Of a stretch of DNA of 64,000 bases, positions 37,629 to 46,742 are shown piece after piece. The number at the start of each line of letters is the position of its first letter. The first letter of the stretch is position 1. Origin of the DNA: Bacteroidota bacterium (GTDB taxonomy: Bacteria > Bacteroidota > Bacteroidia > Chitinophagales > Chitinophagaceae). The position numbers and the translations under genes are program-made. The notes beneath the pieces were generated by a model that was not told the origin of the DNA, made no database searches, and worked only from the letters and a program-made list of their open reading frames with translations. The stretch is from contig VGFK01000003.1 of the NCBI GenBank assembly GCA_016868895.1, forward strand, positions 124,001-188,000. The letters run 5' to 3'.

Positions 37629-38711
37629 ATGGGCTATCGCGTGACGTTCAACAACAGCAACAGGGATTTTTTCAATACATTAAAATCAGAAGTCGATGCC
37701 TATTTTGAGAAAAACGGGCTCAAAAAAACCGGCAATTGGCGGTTGTATTTAAAAACAGCGATTCTATTGCCCTCGGCTATCGGACTTTACCTCCTCCTCA
37801 TGTTGGTGGATATGCCTTGGCTGCTCACGGCCTCTCTTTGGGTTGTTTTTGGATTGAACATGGCCGCAATCGGATTCAACATCATGCACGATGCCTGCCA
37901 TGGAAGCTTTTCCACACGGGGTTGGGTCAATGAGCTCTTCGGACTCACCAATAACTTTTTAGGTGGCAATGCATTCCTCTGGAAGCTCAAACACAATATC
38001 ATTCACCACACCTATACCAATGTAGACGGTGTGGATGACGACATCAACAACATGCCCTTTTTGCGGCAGTGTGCCACACAGCCGTTGAAGCCGGTTCATC
38101 GGTTTCAGGCGATTTATATGTTCTTCCTATATGGGTTTACATCTCTGTTCATGTTTTTCATGGATTACATCAAATATTTTTCTAAAAAAGTATACACCAC
38201 TCCACTGAAACCCATGGACGCGAAAGAGCATGTTTTGTTCTGGACAGGGAAGCTCTTTTTTATCGCTTTTTATATAGTAATGCCAATTCTACTGGTGGGT
38301 TGGAAGTGGTGGCTGGTTGGATTCATTTTGAGCCAGTTTACGTTGGGACTGACCCTGGCCGTTGTGTTTCAGTTGGCGCATGTAGTGGAACATGCCGAGT
38401 TTGAGGCCGCAGGAATGGATCCGGTAAAGATTGAAAACGAGTGGGCCATTCATCAGGTCAAGACCACAGCTAATTTTGCGTTTTCCAATCGCATCATTAC
38501 GTGGTTTGTTGGGGGCTTGAACTACCAGATTGAGCACCATCTTTTTCCACGGATCAGCCATATTCACTATCCTGCACTCAGTAGAATTGTACACGATACC
38601 TGCGAGAAATTTGGAATACAGTATTTGTATTTTCATTCCACCCGTGCCGCCATTGCTTCGCACGTTCGGTTCATGCATGCCATGGGCAGACCTGCTTACT
38701 TGGGCCGATAG
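37629..38711 (+). CDS. Membrane fatty-acid desaturase
   Basis: 360 residues. The three histidine boxes of the membrane di-iron desaturases are present: HDACHG near residue 86, HNIIHH near residue 122 and QIEHHLFP near residue 302, separated by paired hydrophobic segments. The Q-x-x-HH third box is the form seen in front-end (delta-5/6-like) desaturases, here without a cytochrome b5 domain. It probably introduces a double bond into membrane acyl chains; position and electron donor are unknown. It overlaps the convergent gldB-like gene by 16 nt, the longest such overlap in the window. Confidence 0.92.
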   Translation: MGYRVTFNNSNRDFFNTLKSEVDAYFEKNGLKKTGNWRLYLKTAILLPSAIGLYLLLMLVDMPWLLTASLWVVFGLNMAAIGFNIMHDACHGSFSTRGWVNELFGLTNNFLGGNAFLWKLKHNIIHHTYTNVDGVDDDINNMPFLRQCATQPLKPVHRFQAIYMFFLYGFTSLFMFFMDYIKYFSKKVYTTPLKPMDAKEHVLFWTGKLFFIAFYIVMPILLVGWKWWLVGFILSQFTLGLTLAVVFQLAHVVEHAEFEAAGMDPVKIENEWAIHQVKTTANFAFSNRIITWFVGGLNYQIEHHLFPRISHIHYPALSRIVHDTCEKFGIQYLYFHSTRAAIASHVRFMHAMGRPAYLGR

Positions 38712-39745
38712 CCCGAGCCTTTCAAAATGGTTTGAGCGTAAGTCGACAGCAGCTGCTGTACTGTAGTCTCAGGAAATTGATCCAAATAGGCTCGAATGAT
38801 TTGTCGACCGATGTACAACGAAGTAAATCCCGGTGAGCCTAATCCAAATTCAGCTGTCGAAGGTCCATCGCTGACAAATGAACGAATTTTCAGTACATCA
38901 TTTTCATACAGTAAATTATTCTCCTTGAAGTAATTCCAAATGAATCCTTCGTTTTCTTCCATGCCGTTTAATTGAACACGGGTATACCCGAGCTTCAGCG
39001 TGTCGGCTGCATCCGGTAGAAATAAGTCCAGCAGGTGCATCCTTTTCCCATGATCGATCAAGAGTTCCAGCAGATTGGATCCTCCATTCAGTGGAGGATA
39101 GATATCATCCACAATGGTTCTCATTGCATTGATCGGAATATAGTCGGGAGTAAATCGACGGGATAAATACGAAGGATACAGCTGCATGCCTTCATCGGTA
39201 TGATAGAGTTCAGCATTGGCACCGAGGTGCAGTTGGAGTCCGATGCCTATTGCTTCCGGTGTGATGATCTCTCCGCCGCCGCCGGTTTGGCCATAGGCAA
39301 ATGCATCGATGGGACCAATAAATGTGATCATTTTTTTGGGCAGTTCATAAGACGGAAAGTAATGTTTTACATACCGGAGTGCAGATCGGGTCTGAGAAAA
39401 TGCCTCTTCAATTTCCTTGTCTTGCATCTGCGTAATTTCAGCAACAGATCGATAGGTTGATATGAACTGCCTGATGGATGTTGGCCAAAGTGCAGAATCA
39501 ATGTTTTCCAAGCCGAGGATCTTGGTCAAAAAATCAACGGTGAAGGCTTGTTCTTTATTATACAGATTACTCAATGTTTCATCGAGCCGAGCGGTATCAA
39601 TTGCAAAAAATTGCTTTTCGTATCGAACCAATTCCAGCGGAATGTCAATGGAGCTGACATCGGGCGTATTGGCTTGCGATCCGCAGGACTGCAGTAAAAA
39701 ACCCATAAATAACAAGGTCGGATAAAACAGAATACGAGTATTCAT
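38696..39745 (-). CDS. GldB-like lipoprotein
   Basis: 349 residues. A lipoprotein signal with lipobox LLQSCGSQ is followed by the GldB-like block YVKHYFPSYELPKKMITFIGP and MQLYPSYLSRRFTPDYIP. GldB is an outer-envelope lipoprotein needed for gliding and type IX secretion in Flavobacterium, where it lies next to nadE and gldC. Here it is divergent from nadE with 55 nt between, which supports the call. No gldC is adjacent. A GGGG run (QTGGGGEI) is unusual but in frame. Confidence 0.82.
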   Translation of the reverse strand: MNTRILFYPTLLFMGFLLQSCGSQANTPDVSSIDIPLELVRYEKQFFAIDTARLDETLSNLYNKEQAFTVDFLTKILGLENIDSALWPTSIRQFISTYRSVAEITQMQDKEIEEAFSQTRSALRYVKHYFPSYELPKKMITFIGPIDAFAYGQTGGGGEIITPEAIGIGLQLHLGANAELYHTDEGMQLYPSYLSRRFTPDYIPINAMRTIVDDIYPPLNGGSNLLELLIDHGKRMHLLDLFLPDAADTLKLGYTRVQLNGMEENEGFIWNYFKENNLLYENDVLKIRSFVSDGPSTAEFGLGSPGFTSLYIGRQIIRAYLDQFPETTVQQLLSTYAQTILKGSGYRPK

Positions 39746-39800
39746 GCTGTAAAAATAGATAAACCTTAATTTTCTCGCCTTTATTCCTCAATTTTACCGC

Positions 39801-41510
39801 ATGAAAGTCCACCTTTCGCAGCAGAATTACCACATTGGAAATTTTCAACTGAATCGGGAAAAAATCCTGGTAGAGGTGGAATATGCCAAAAGCAATGGGG
39901 CCGACCTTGTTGTATTTTCTGAGCTCAGCGTGTGCGGGTATCCTGCACGTGATTTTCTGGAATTCGAAGATTTTGTAGTACAATGTGAATCGACTGTTCA
40001 GGAGATCGCCAATCGTGCTGTTGGAATTGGTGTTATCGTGGGTGCGCCAACCCGAAACCCTATTAAAGAGGGAAAAGACCTGTTCAATTCTGCGTTGTTG
40101 CTGCACGAAGGAAAAATTATCGGACAGGCCAACAAAACATTGCTTCCCAATTATGACGTATTTGATGAATACCGCTATTTTGAACCGGCCTATCAATGGA
40201 AAGTGGTTGAGTTCAAGGGTAAACGCATTGCATTGACCATTTGTGAGGACATCTGGAATCTGGGCGACAATCCTCTGTACCGTATTTGTCCCATGGACGA
40301 GCTCATGAAGCATTCCCCGGATCTGATGATCAATATTTCTGCTTCACCATTTGATTACGATCACGACGATGACCGTAAGGAAGTCATTCGCATGAACGTG
40401 CTAAAGTATCAACTCCCCATGCTCTATTGCAACGCAGTGGGTTCTCAAACGGAAATTGTTTTTGACGGCGGCAGTTTGGTGTATGCAGCATCGGGAGAAC
40501 TTAAATGCGAATTGAAGTATTTTGAAGAGGACAGCTGTTTGATCGATAGTGAAAGCCTGTATCCCGCCACACCTGCATCTGACAATTTTCCGATACGCGT
40601 TGGGAAAGACATGCGTGTTGCCAAGTCCAGCAATCCGGATCAAATCATCAACTATCTTACCAATGATCACAACATTGACCAAGTAAAATCGGCATTGGTG
40701 CTGGGGGTGAGGGATTATTTTCAAAAAATGGGATTTACCAAAGCTATTTTAGGAAGCAGCGGAGGCATTGATTCAGCGGTAGCATTATGTATTGCGGTGG
40801 AAGCACTGGGAGCAGAGAACGTGACGGCGATCCTCATGCCTTCCCAGTTTTCATCTGAACATTCTGTTTCGGATGCCATCGCGTTGAGCCGCGCGTTGGG
40901 TAACCCCTATCACGTCGTGCCCATAGCCGATATTTACGGTTCGTTTATGGATGCCTTGCAGCCGCTTTTTCAGAAAAGTCCCTTTGGTATTGCAGAAGAA
41001 AATATCCAAAGCCGTTCGCGTGGCAATGTGTTGATGGCAATAGCGAATAAATACGGGTATGTTTTGCTCAACACTTCAAATAAAAGTGAATTGGCTACCG
41101 GGTATGGAACGTTGTATGGGGATATGGCAGGTGGACTCAGCATCATAGGCGATTTGTATAAGTCGCAAGTGTATGCCCTTGCCCGGTTCATCAATTCCAA
41201 GCAACCGCTGATTCCCGAACCTATACTGAGCAAGCCACCCTCTGCTGAGTTACGACCCAATCAAAAGGATAGTGATAGTCTGCCCGACTATGTTGTATTG
41301 GATCGCATCCTGTACCTCTACATTGAACGCCGTAAAGGTCCACAGGAAATTATCCAATCTGGTTTTGATGCCGCACTGGTGATGCACGTACTCAAAATGG
41401 TGAATGTAAATGAATACAAGCGTAATCAATTTTGTCCGATCATTCGGGTAAGTACCAAAGCATTCGGAATCGGTCGCCGCATGCCAATTGTAGCACGCTA
41501 CCTCAGTTAA
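39801..41510 (+). CDS. nadE: Glutamine-dependent NAD+ synthetase
   Basis: 569 residues in two domains. The N-terminal nitrilase-type glutaminase has the triad Glu in FSELSVCGYPARD, Lys in NKTLLPNYDVFDEYR and Cys in TICEDIWNLG. The C-terminal synthetase has the PP-loop LGSSGGIDSAVAL near residue 317 and NKSELATGYGTLYGD. It amidates nicotinic acid adenine dinucleotide using glutamine and ATP. It is followed 8 nt later by rsgA on the same strand. Confidence 0.97.
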   Translation: MKVHLSQQNYHIGNFQLNREKILVEVEYAKSNGADLVVFSELSVCGYPARDFLEFEDFVVQCESTVQEIANRAVGIGVIVGAPTRNPIKEGKDLFNSALLLHEGKIIGQANKTLLPNYDVFDEYRYFEPAYQWKVVEFKGKRIALTICEDIWNLGDNPLYRICPMDELMKHSPDLMINISASPFDYDHDDDRKEVIRMNVLKYQLPMLYCNAVGSQTEIVFDGGSLVYAASGELKCELKYFEEDSCLIDSESLYPATPASDNFPIRVGKDMRVAKSSNPDQIINYLTNDHNIDQVKSALVLGVRDYFQKMGFTKAILGSSGGIDSAVALCIAVEALGAENVTAILMPSQFSSEHSVSDAIALSRALGNPYHVVPIADIYGSFMDALQPLFQKSPFGIAEENIQSRSRGNVLMAIANKYGYVLLNTSNKSELATGYGTLYGDMAGGLSIIGDLYKSQVYALARFINSKQPLIPEPILSKPPSAELRPNQKDSDSLPDYVVLDRILYLYIERRKGPQEIIQSGFDAALVMHVLKMVNVNEYKRNQFCPIIRVSTKAFGIGRRMPIVARYLS

Positions 41511-41518
41511 GGCATTCC

Positions 41519-42448
41519 ATGGGTAATCAAGGAACTATATATAAGTCGACGGGCAGCTGGTACACCCTCCATGATGCTCAGGATGCTGTCATACCCGCAC
41601 GATTAAAAGGTAAATTCAAAATCGAGGATATCACTTCCACCAATCCGATTGCTGTGGGGGATGAAGTGGATTTTGAAATGGAAGAAGGTGAATCCACAGC
41701 AATCATCACCGCATTGCATCCACGCAAAAATTATGTCAACCGGGTTTCACCTGCGAACAAGCGATTGCAACACATCATTGCATCTAACCTGGATCAGTCG
41801 ATGCTGATTGCCACACTTCGATCGCCCAAAACATCCATGGGGTTCATCGACCGATTCCTGGTCACCTGTGAAGCCTATCACATACCGGCCATACTCGTCT
41901 TCAACAAATATGATCTCTATAAAGAGCAAGACCTGGCCTTTTTTGAAGATCGGAAAAGGGTATATGCATCCATTGGCTATACCGTATTGCTGACATCGGT
42001 GGAGCACACCATTGGATTGGAAGAGTGCAAACAACACATGGTCAATAAAACCACATTGATCAGTGGCCATTCTGGGGTGGGGAAATCCAGCCTCATCAAT
42101 GCCATCATGAAAGACGCCAACATCAAAACGCAGGAGGTGAGTGATTGGAGCGGCAAAGGAATGCACACCACCACTTTTGCTGAAATGTATGATTTGCCTG
42201 GAGCGGGTAGATTAATTGACACTCCAGGAATGAGGGAATTTGCAATTGCAGGAATTGAGCGATGCGAATTGGCGCACTATTTTCCTGAAATGCTGCAACG
42301 GATGGAAGGTTGTCAATTCAATGATTGCATGCACATCAATGAGCCAGGTTGTTCCATAAAAAAGGCAGTGGTTGACGGACAAATAGATGAAGAACGCTAC
42401 ATCAGTTACTGCACAATTTTGGATTGTATTCCTGAAAAAGAGTGGTGA
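41519..42448 (+). CDS. rsgA: Small ribosomal subunit biogenesis GTPase
   Basis: About 309 residues from ATG 41519; the track start at 41432 lies inside nadE. It is a circularly permuted GTPase: OB-fold first, then G4 NKYDLY near residue 129, G1 GHSGVGKSSLINAI near residue 181 and G3 DTPGMRE, then a zinc knuckle (CQFNDCMHINEPGC). It checks late 30S assembly and releases RbfA, whose gene is also in this window. Its position after nadE (8 nt) suggests one transcript. Confidence 0.96.
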   Translation: MGNQGTIYKSTGSWYTLHDAQDAVIPARLKGKFKIEDITSTNPIAVGDEVDFEMEEGESTAIITALHPRKNYVNRVSPANKRLQHIIASNLDQSMLIATLRSPKTSMGFIDRFLVTCEAYHIPAILVFNKYDLYKEQDLAFFEDRKRVYASIGYTVLLTSVEHTIGLEECKQHMVNKTTLISGHSGVGKSSLINAIMKDANIKTQEVSDWSGKGMHTTTFAEMYDLPGAGRLIDTPGMREFAIAGIERCELAHYFPEMLQRMEGCQFNDCMHINEPGCSIKKAVVDGQIDEERYISYCTILDCIPEKEW

Positions 42449-42451
42449 GGA

Positions 42452-42967
42452 CTACTGACGAAACCAATCGCTGTAGCGAATATAATTGTTGGCAATGCGC
42501 TGAATTTCTCCACTGATTTTTTCCTGGGTGATCTCTTTTACTTTTTTGGCAGGAACACCTGCAAAAATTGAATCTTCTGGCACAATGGTTCCTTCCAACA
42601 CGACCGCACCCGCTGCTATGATTGAATTGCTGTGCACAACTGCTCCATCCATCACGATGGCCCCCATTCCAATCAGCACATCGTCGTGAATGGTGCATCC
42701 GTGAACAATCGCTGAATGACCGATGCTCACATTGTTGCCAATTGTTGTCGGGAAGCGTTGATGGGTGCAATGTATCACGGCATTGTCTTGCACATTGACT
42801 TTATTTCCCATGCGGATGTAATGGACGTCGCCCCGAATGACCGCATTGAACCAGACGCTGCAATCGTTTCCCATCACCACGTCCCCCACAAGGGTCGAAT
42901 TGGGAGCTAAAAAACAATTTTCACCGAATTGAGGAGACTTACCCTCCACAGGAAGAATGCAGGGCAT
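42452..42967 (-). CDS. Gamma-carbonic-anhydrase-like hexapeptide-repeat protein
   Basis: 171 residues made of left-handed beta-helix hexapeptide repeats (VVMGNDCSVWFNAVIRGD, IGNNVSIGHSAIVHGCTI, LIGMGAIVMDGAVV). The three metal-binding His positions of the gamma class are visible in VIHCTH and IGHSAIVHGC. Such YrdA/PaaY-type proteins are often annotated as carbonic anhydrases, but many show no activity. The coordinate end is 3 nt from the convergent rsgA. Confidence 0.9.
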   Translation of the reverse strand: MPCILPVEGKSPQFGENCFLAPNSTLVGDVVMGNDCSVWFNAVIRGDVHYIRMGNKVNVQDNAVIHCTHQRFPTTIGNNVSIGHSAIVHGCTIHDDVLIGMGAIVMDGAVVHSNSIIAAGAVVLEGTIVPEDSIFAGVPAKKVKEITQEKISGEIQRIANNYIRYSDWFRQ

Positions 42968-43008
42968 AATTTTTGGATAAAGTTATGCTTATTGTGCAAT
43001 TTTGAGGG

Positions 43009-44199
43009 ATGAATCAGCGTGAGCTTTTCTTGCGGCATGTGGGTCAGACCTCCGATGCGCCTATTGCATTGGAAATTGTCCGTGCAGAAGGATGCACCCT
43101 CTGGGACGCGCATGGAAAACAGTACCTGGATTTGATTGGCGGCATCAGTGTGTGCAACATGGGACATCGACATCCTGCTGTAGTAGCAGCAGCCAAGGAA
43201 CAGCTTGATGCATACCTCCATGTAATGGTCTATGGCGAATTGATTGAGTCCCCTCAGGTGCAATACGCCGCCTCATTGAGCAACTATCTGCCCGCTGCAT
43301 TGGATACCGTTTTTTTTACCAGCTCCGGAACGGAGGCGACTGAAGGAGCCATGAAATTGGCAAAACGGTATACGGGGAAACCCAAGATTGTTGCATTTGA
43401 TCAATCGTATCATGGATCCACTCAGGGTGCCTTAAGTGTAATGGGTAGTGAATACTGGCGCAATGCTTTTCGCCCTTTATTGCCGGGTATCGTGCATTTG
43501 CCGCATGGGGTGCTTGAAGTGCTGGATGCCATCGATGATCAAACAGCCTGCGTCATTGCCGAGCCCATTCAAGCGGAACGGGGAGTTGTGCGGCCGACCA
43601 ACGAGTGGATGCACCAGTTACGAAATCGGTGCGATGAAGTGGGTGCGTTATTGATTTTGGATGAGATTCAAACCGGAATGGGCAGAACCGGTTCCTTGTT
43701 TGCCTTTCAGCAAACCGGAATTGTTCCCGACATAGTATTATTAGGAAAGGCATTTGGTGCCGGTATGCCACTGGGGGCCTTTGTTGCGGCCCGAGAGAAA
43801 ATGTCGGTGTTGACACATGATCCTGTTTTGGGACATATCTCAACATTTGGGGGTCATCCTGTTTGTTGTGCGGCTGGAATGGCGGGTTTCCATGCGCTGC
43901 TAGCATCGGGCTGCATGGATCAGGTTACATACAAATCGCAACTATTCAAACATCGTCTTCGTCATTCGCTGATACACGAAGTACGGACTGCCGGACTGCT
44001 GATGGCCGTTGAATTTGAGTCCTGGGACATCAACAAGCGGGTCATTGACCGGTGCATAGAACTCGGGGTCTTCACCGATTGGTTTTTGTTTGCACAACAC
44101 TGCATGCGTCTTGCGCCTCCCTTGATCATCAGCGAGGAAGAGATTGCACATGCCTGTACCATCATTCTTCAGGCCTGCGATGAAATCGCGAACGCCTGA
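43009..44199 (+). CDS. Class III (ornithine-type) aminotransferase
   Basis: A 396-residue fold-type I PLP enzyme. The cofactor lysine is in LLGKAFGAGMPLGAF, with the upstream Asp in ILDEIQTGMGRTG and the phosphate loop TSSGTEATEGAMKLAK. The family includes acetylornithine, ornithine and 4-aminobutyrate aminotransferases. No arginine-synthesis genes are adjacent, so I leave the substrate open. It ends 1 nt from the convergent DUF5686 gene. Confidence 0.9.
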   Translation: MNQRELFLRHVGQTSDAPIALEIVRAEGCTLWDAHGKQYLDLIGGISVCNMGHRHPAVVAAAKEQLDAYLHVMVYGELIESPQVQYAASLSNYLPAALDTVFFTSSGTEATEGAMKLAKRYTGKPKIVAFDQSYHGSTQGALSVMGSEYWRNAFRPLLPGIVHLPHGVLEVLDAIDDQTACVIAEPIQAERGVVRPTNEWMHQLRNRCDEVGALLILDEIQTGMGRTGSLFAFQQTGIVPDIVLLGKAFGAGMPLGAFVAAREKMSVLTHDPVLGHISTFGGHPVCCAAGMAGFHALLASGCMDQVTYKSQLFKHRLRHSLIHEVRTAGLLMAVEFESWDINKRVIDRCIELGVFTDWFLFAQHCMRLAPPLIISEEEIAHACTIILQACDEIANA

Positions 44200-44200
44200 A

Positions 44201-46701
44201 TCAGAATGAAAAACGAAAGCTACCAAACACCCCAAAGCGCTTGTACTGTTCCACGGGTTGTGGTTGGGGAGAAACCCTCCAAACCAGATCCACTCTGAAA
44301 AACCGCAAGATATTGTCTACTCCTGTTCCCAACTCAATATAAGTTGTGTTGTTCAGTGTTGTAAACGGGAATCCACTTTGAATATTGAGTTTGGAGTTTG
44401 CTGTACTTAGGCTGCCCCAGAGCAATTTCGCGTTCCAAAATTGCCGCCACTTCAATTTGTTGTTTTTTGGAAGAAACCGCAATAGGCCTGCACCAATGTT
44501 ATGCTCGATGTTGAATCCTCCATATTGATCGAATACATATTCGTACCGATTCATGAGGTTGAAAGCATATTTATTGTAATAATAAATTTCATTTCCTGGC
44601 GCAATGTTCAGGAGCATATAGGGGACAGTCCCGTAGACTTTCCCTGCATAAAAATTATAGTACAGATTACCCAACGGCGGCAACTTGAGATAATCGCTCA
44701 AGCTGAACCGTAATTTAGTATAGCGGTACCCTCCTCCCAGAAGACCTTTCAGTCCCATGGTGAAATTCAATTCTACCACCGGATAATCGCTGCCCAGACT
44801 GGTTCTAAAAAAATCGTCCTGGAGAAACCGTTCCAGATAGGCAAACCGCAGTTTCAAGTTGAACTTTGTGTCGGTGAAATTTCCAGGAGGATCCGTATTT
44901 GAAAAATCTGCCTTGTCCGGTAAATTGAGAATTGGGGTATAGTGTTCACGTTGAAGGCTGGAAGTAAGCGAAAATCCCGCTTTCCATTCCTTGAAGTACT
45001 CGATCTTTTGCTCCTGGATCTGAATCAGTTTAATGGGGACAGCATTTTTTCGAACAGCAAGTGCAAACAGATTATCGTATCCTACCTCATCGTAATAAGT
45101 TTGACCATAATCGATATCGTCTTTGTAGAGCAGTCGAATGCTGCTGCGTGGATTTTTTCCCAACATGAAGAGCGACTCCAGTTTGCCCTTGAATTTTTGA
45201 TCTTTGGTGCCATAGGCAACATAAGAAGACAGATAAATATTCTTATTGAACCGATAGTTCGTGCCCAGATCAAAGCGCATGCGAAAGCCTTCATGCGTAT
45301 TGCCGCTGACCCAATTCATCCAGGGACCGATTTCATAATTTCCTACCAGACGGTATCCTGTACCGATGAATTTTAGCCACTCCGAATACTGCTCAAATGC
45401 AGGCAATGTAAGCAGCGTATCGGCCATTTTATAAAAATTTCTTTCATTGACATTCAATACCTCGTGTCTATTTTTTAACCAGAAATCATCGCTTCGCTCC
45501 ATTGCACTGTCGCTCACCTCAATGATCTCCGCCCGTTTATCCGAAAGCAGTTTTGCTCCCATGCCCGGAGGCGGTTGTTGCTGATCCACGCGTATGTTGC
45601 TGTAGGTGGCGGTTTTACGACCAATGAAGCTCAGGTTATTTTTACCGGTCAGTTTAATGTTGGTGACAAATTTATCTTTTGACAGAAACCAGATGCTATC
45701 GCCTACCAACTGGTATTCCTGTACCAGACTGATCCGTTCAATGAAATTCAAATTGGTTTCTTCGGTGACCTGCAGATTCATTTTCTGCACAGCAAAACTT
45801 GAATCGGCTATCCAGGCATCACCGTGAAATACATTGCCCACTTTTCGCTTGGGTTGGAAGACCAGATGAAAATAGCGCTTGCCTGCAATGTATTGGGTGT
45901 CGGGTACTTTATAGCTGTAATAGAGATCGCCATCATCGCTGATGGGACTCACAAAATCTTTATCGAATACCGGAATAAAATTTTTATAGATGTTGATGTT
46001 CTGGTAGGTACCTCCGAGAAATTTACTCACACTTTCATTTTGAATGCCAATTGATTTATTTGCCTTAATCACTTCCCGGGTTCGCAGGGGATCCTGCTCA
46101 ACATAATAGTCTGACAGCGTCTCGACCAGATAAATTGGCAGAATGGGTTTCTCTTCTGAAACGGTATCGATATTGTTCAAAAGAACTTAAATGGTTTTGG
46201 AGGCAAAAACCCTTTTTGCATTTTTTCAGCATTTACATTATTCAGATCGAGCTCCATCTTATTGTATAGCTCGTAGCTGAAATTTTTGAAATGCCTTCTA
46301 TCGTGCAGGTCTTTATTTTTTACAATTTTTCTCCACAGAATCAATCCTCGGTTTAATTTGCTGCGCACCACCACTCCTTCAACTTGTCTTTTTCGCTGCA
46401 TGCGAATTTCAATCATGATCTCGTGGCGGGAAGTATCCAGTCCAATGTGATTTTCTTCAAATCCGGCATAGGTGATCACCAGGGTATCCGAAGGCCATCG
46501 GAATAATCTGAATGTGGCTTTTCCTGCTGAGTCGGCTAATGTGGTGATGGGGGATCCTTTGAACTGAACTGTTGCGAAAGGCACAGCTTCATCCGAGTGA
46601 TCATCTTTGATGATGCACGTCAGTTTTTTTTGTTGTGCATGTACAGCATGAATGCCACCGAATACAAGCAACGACAGTAAGATCCCAATTCGGTAGTGCA
46701 T
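44201..46701 (-). pseudogene. DUF5686 family outer-membrane protein split by one frameshift
   Basis: Two track ORFs (46177-46701, then 44201-46180) encode one protein of about 833 residues. It has a signal peptide (IGILLSLLVFGGIHAVHAQ), a carboxypeptidase-regulatory-like domain (VPFATVQFKGSPITTLADS), the DUF5686 core (FEKPILPIYLVETLSDYYV-type region, KFLGGTYQNINIY) and a C-terminal beta-barrel. The first ORF ends KPFKFF-stop where the second begins NNIDTVSEEKPILP. Adding one T to TTCTTTTGA (minus strand, about 46178-46187) restores the frame and the expected family continuity. It may be a sequencing error; a real split with 4-nt overlap and coupled reinitiation is less likely. Function unknown, outer membrane. 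Confidence 0.78.
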
Positions 46702-46742
46702 ATTCAGGAATTGACAATAAGACGGCTTACCCGATCAGGGGT

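Noticed and set aside
46177-46190. Programmed -1 frameshift in the DUF5686 gene
   Set aside because: No X XXY YYZ slippery heptamer is present; the P-site TTT would have to re-pair on CTT. A single missing T is simpler.
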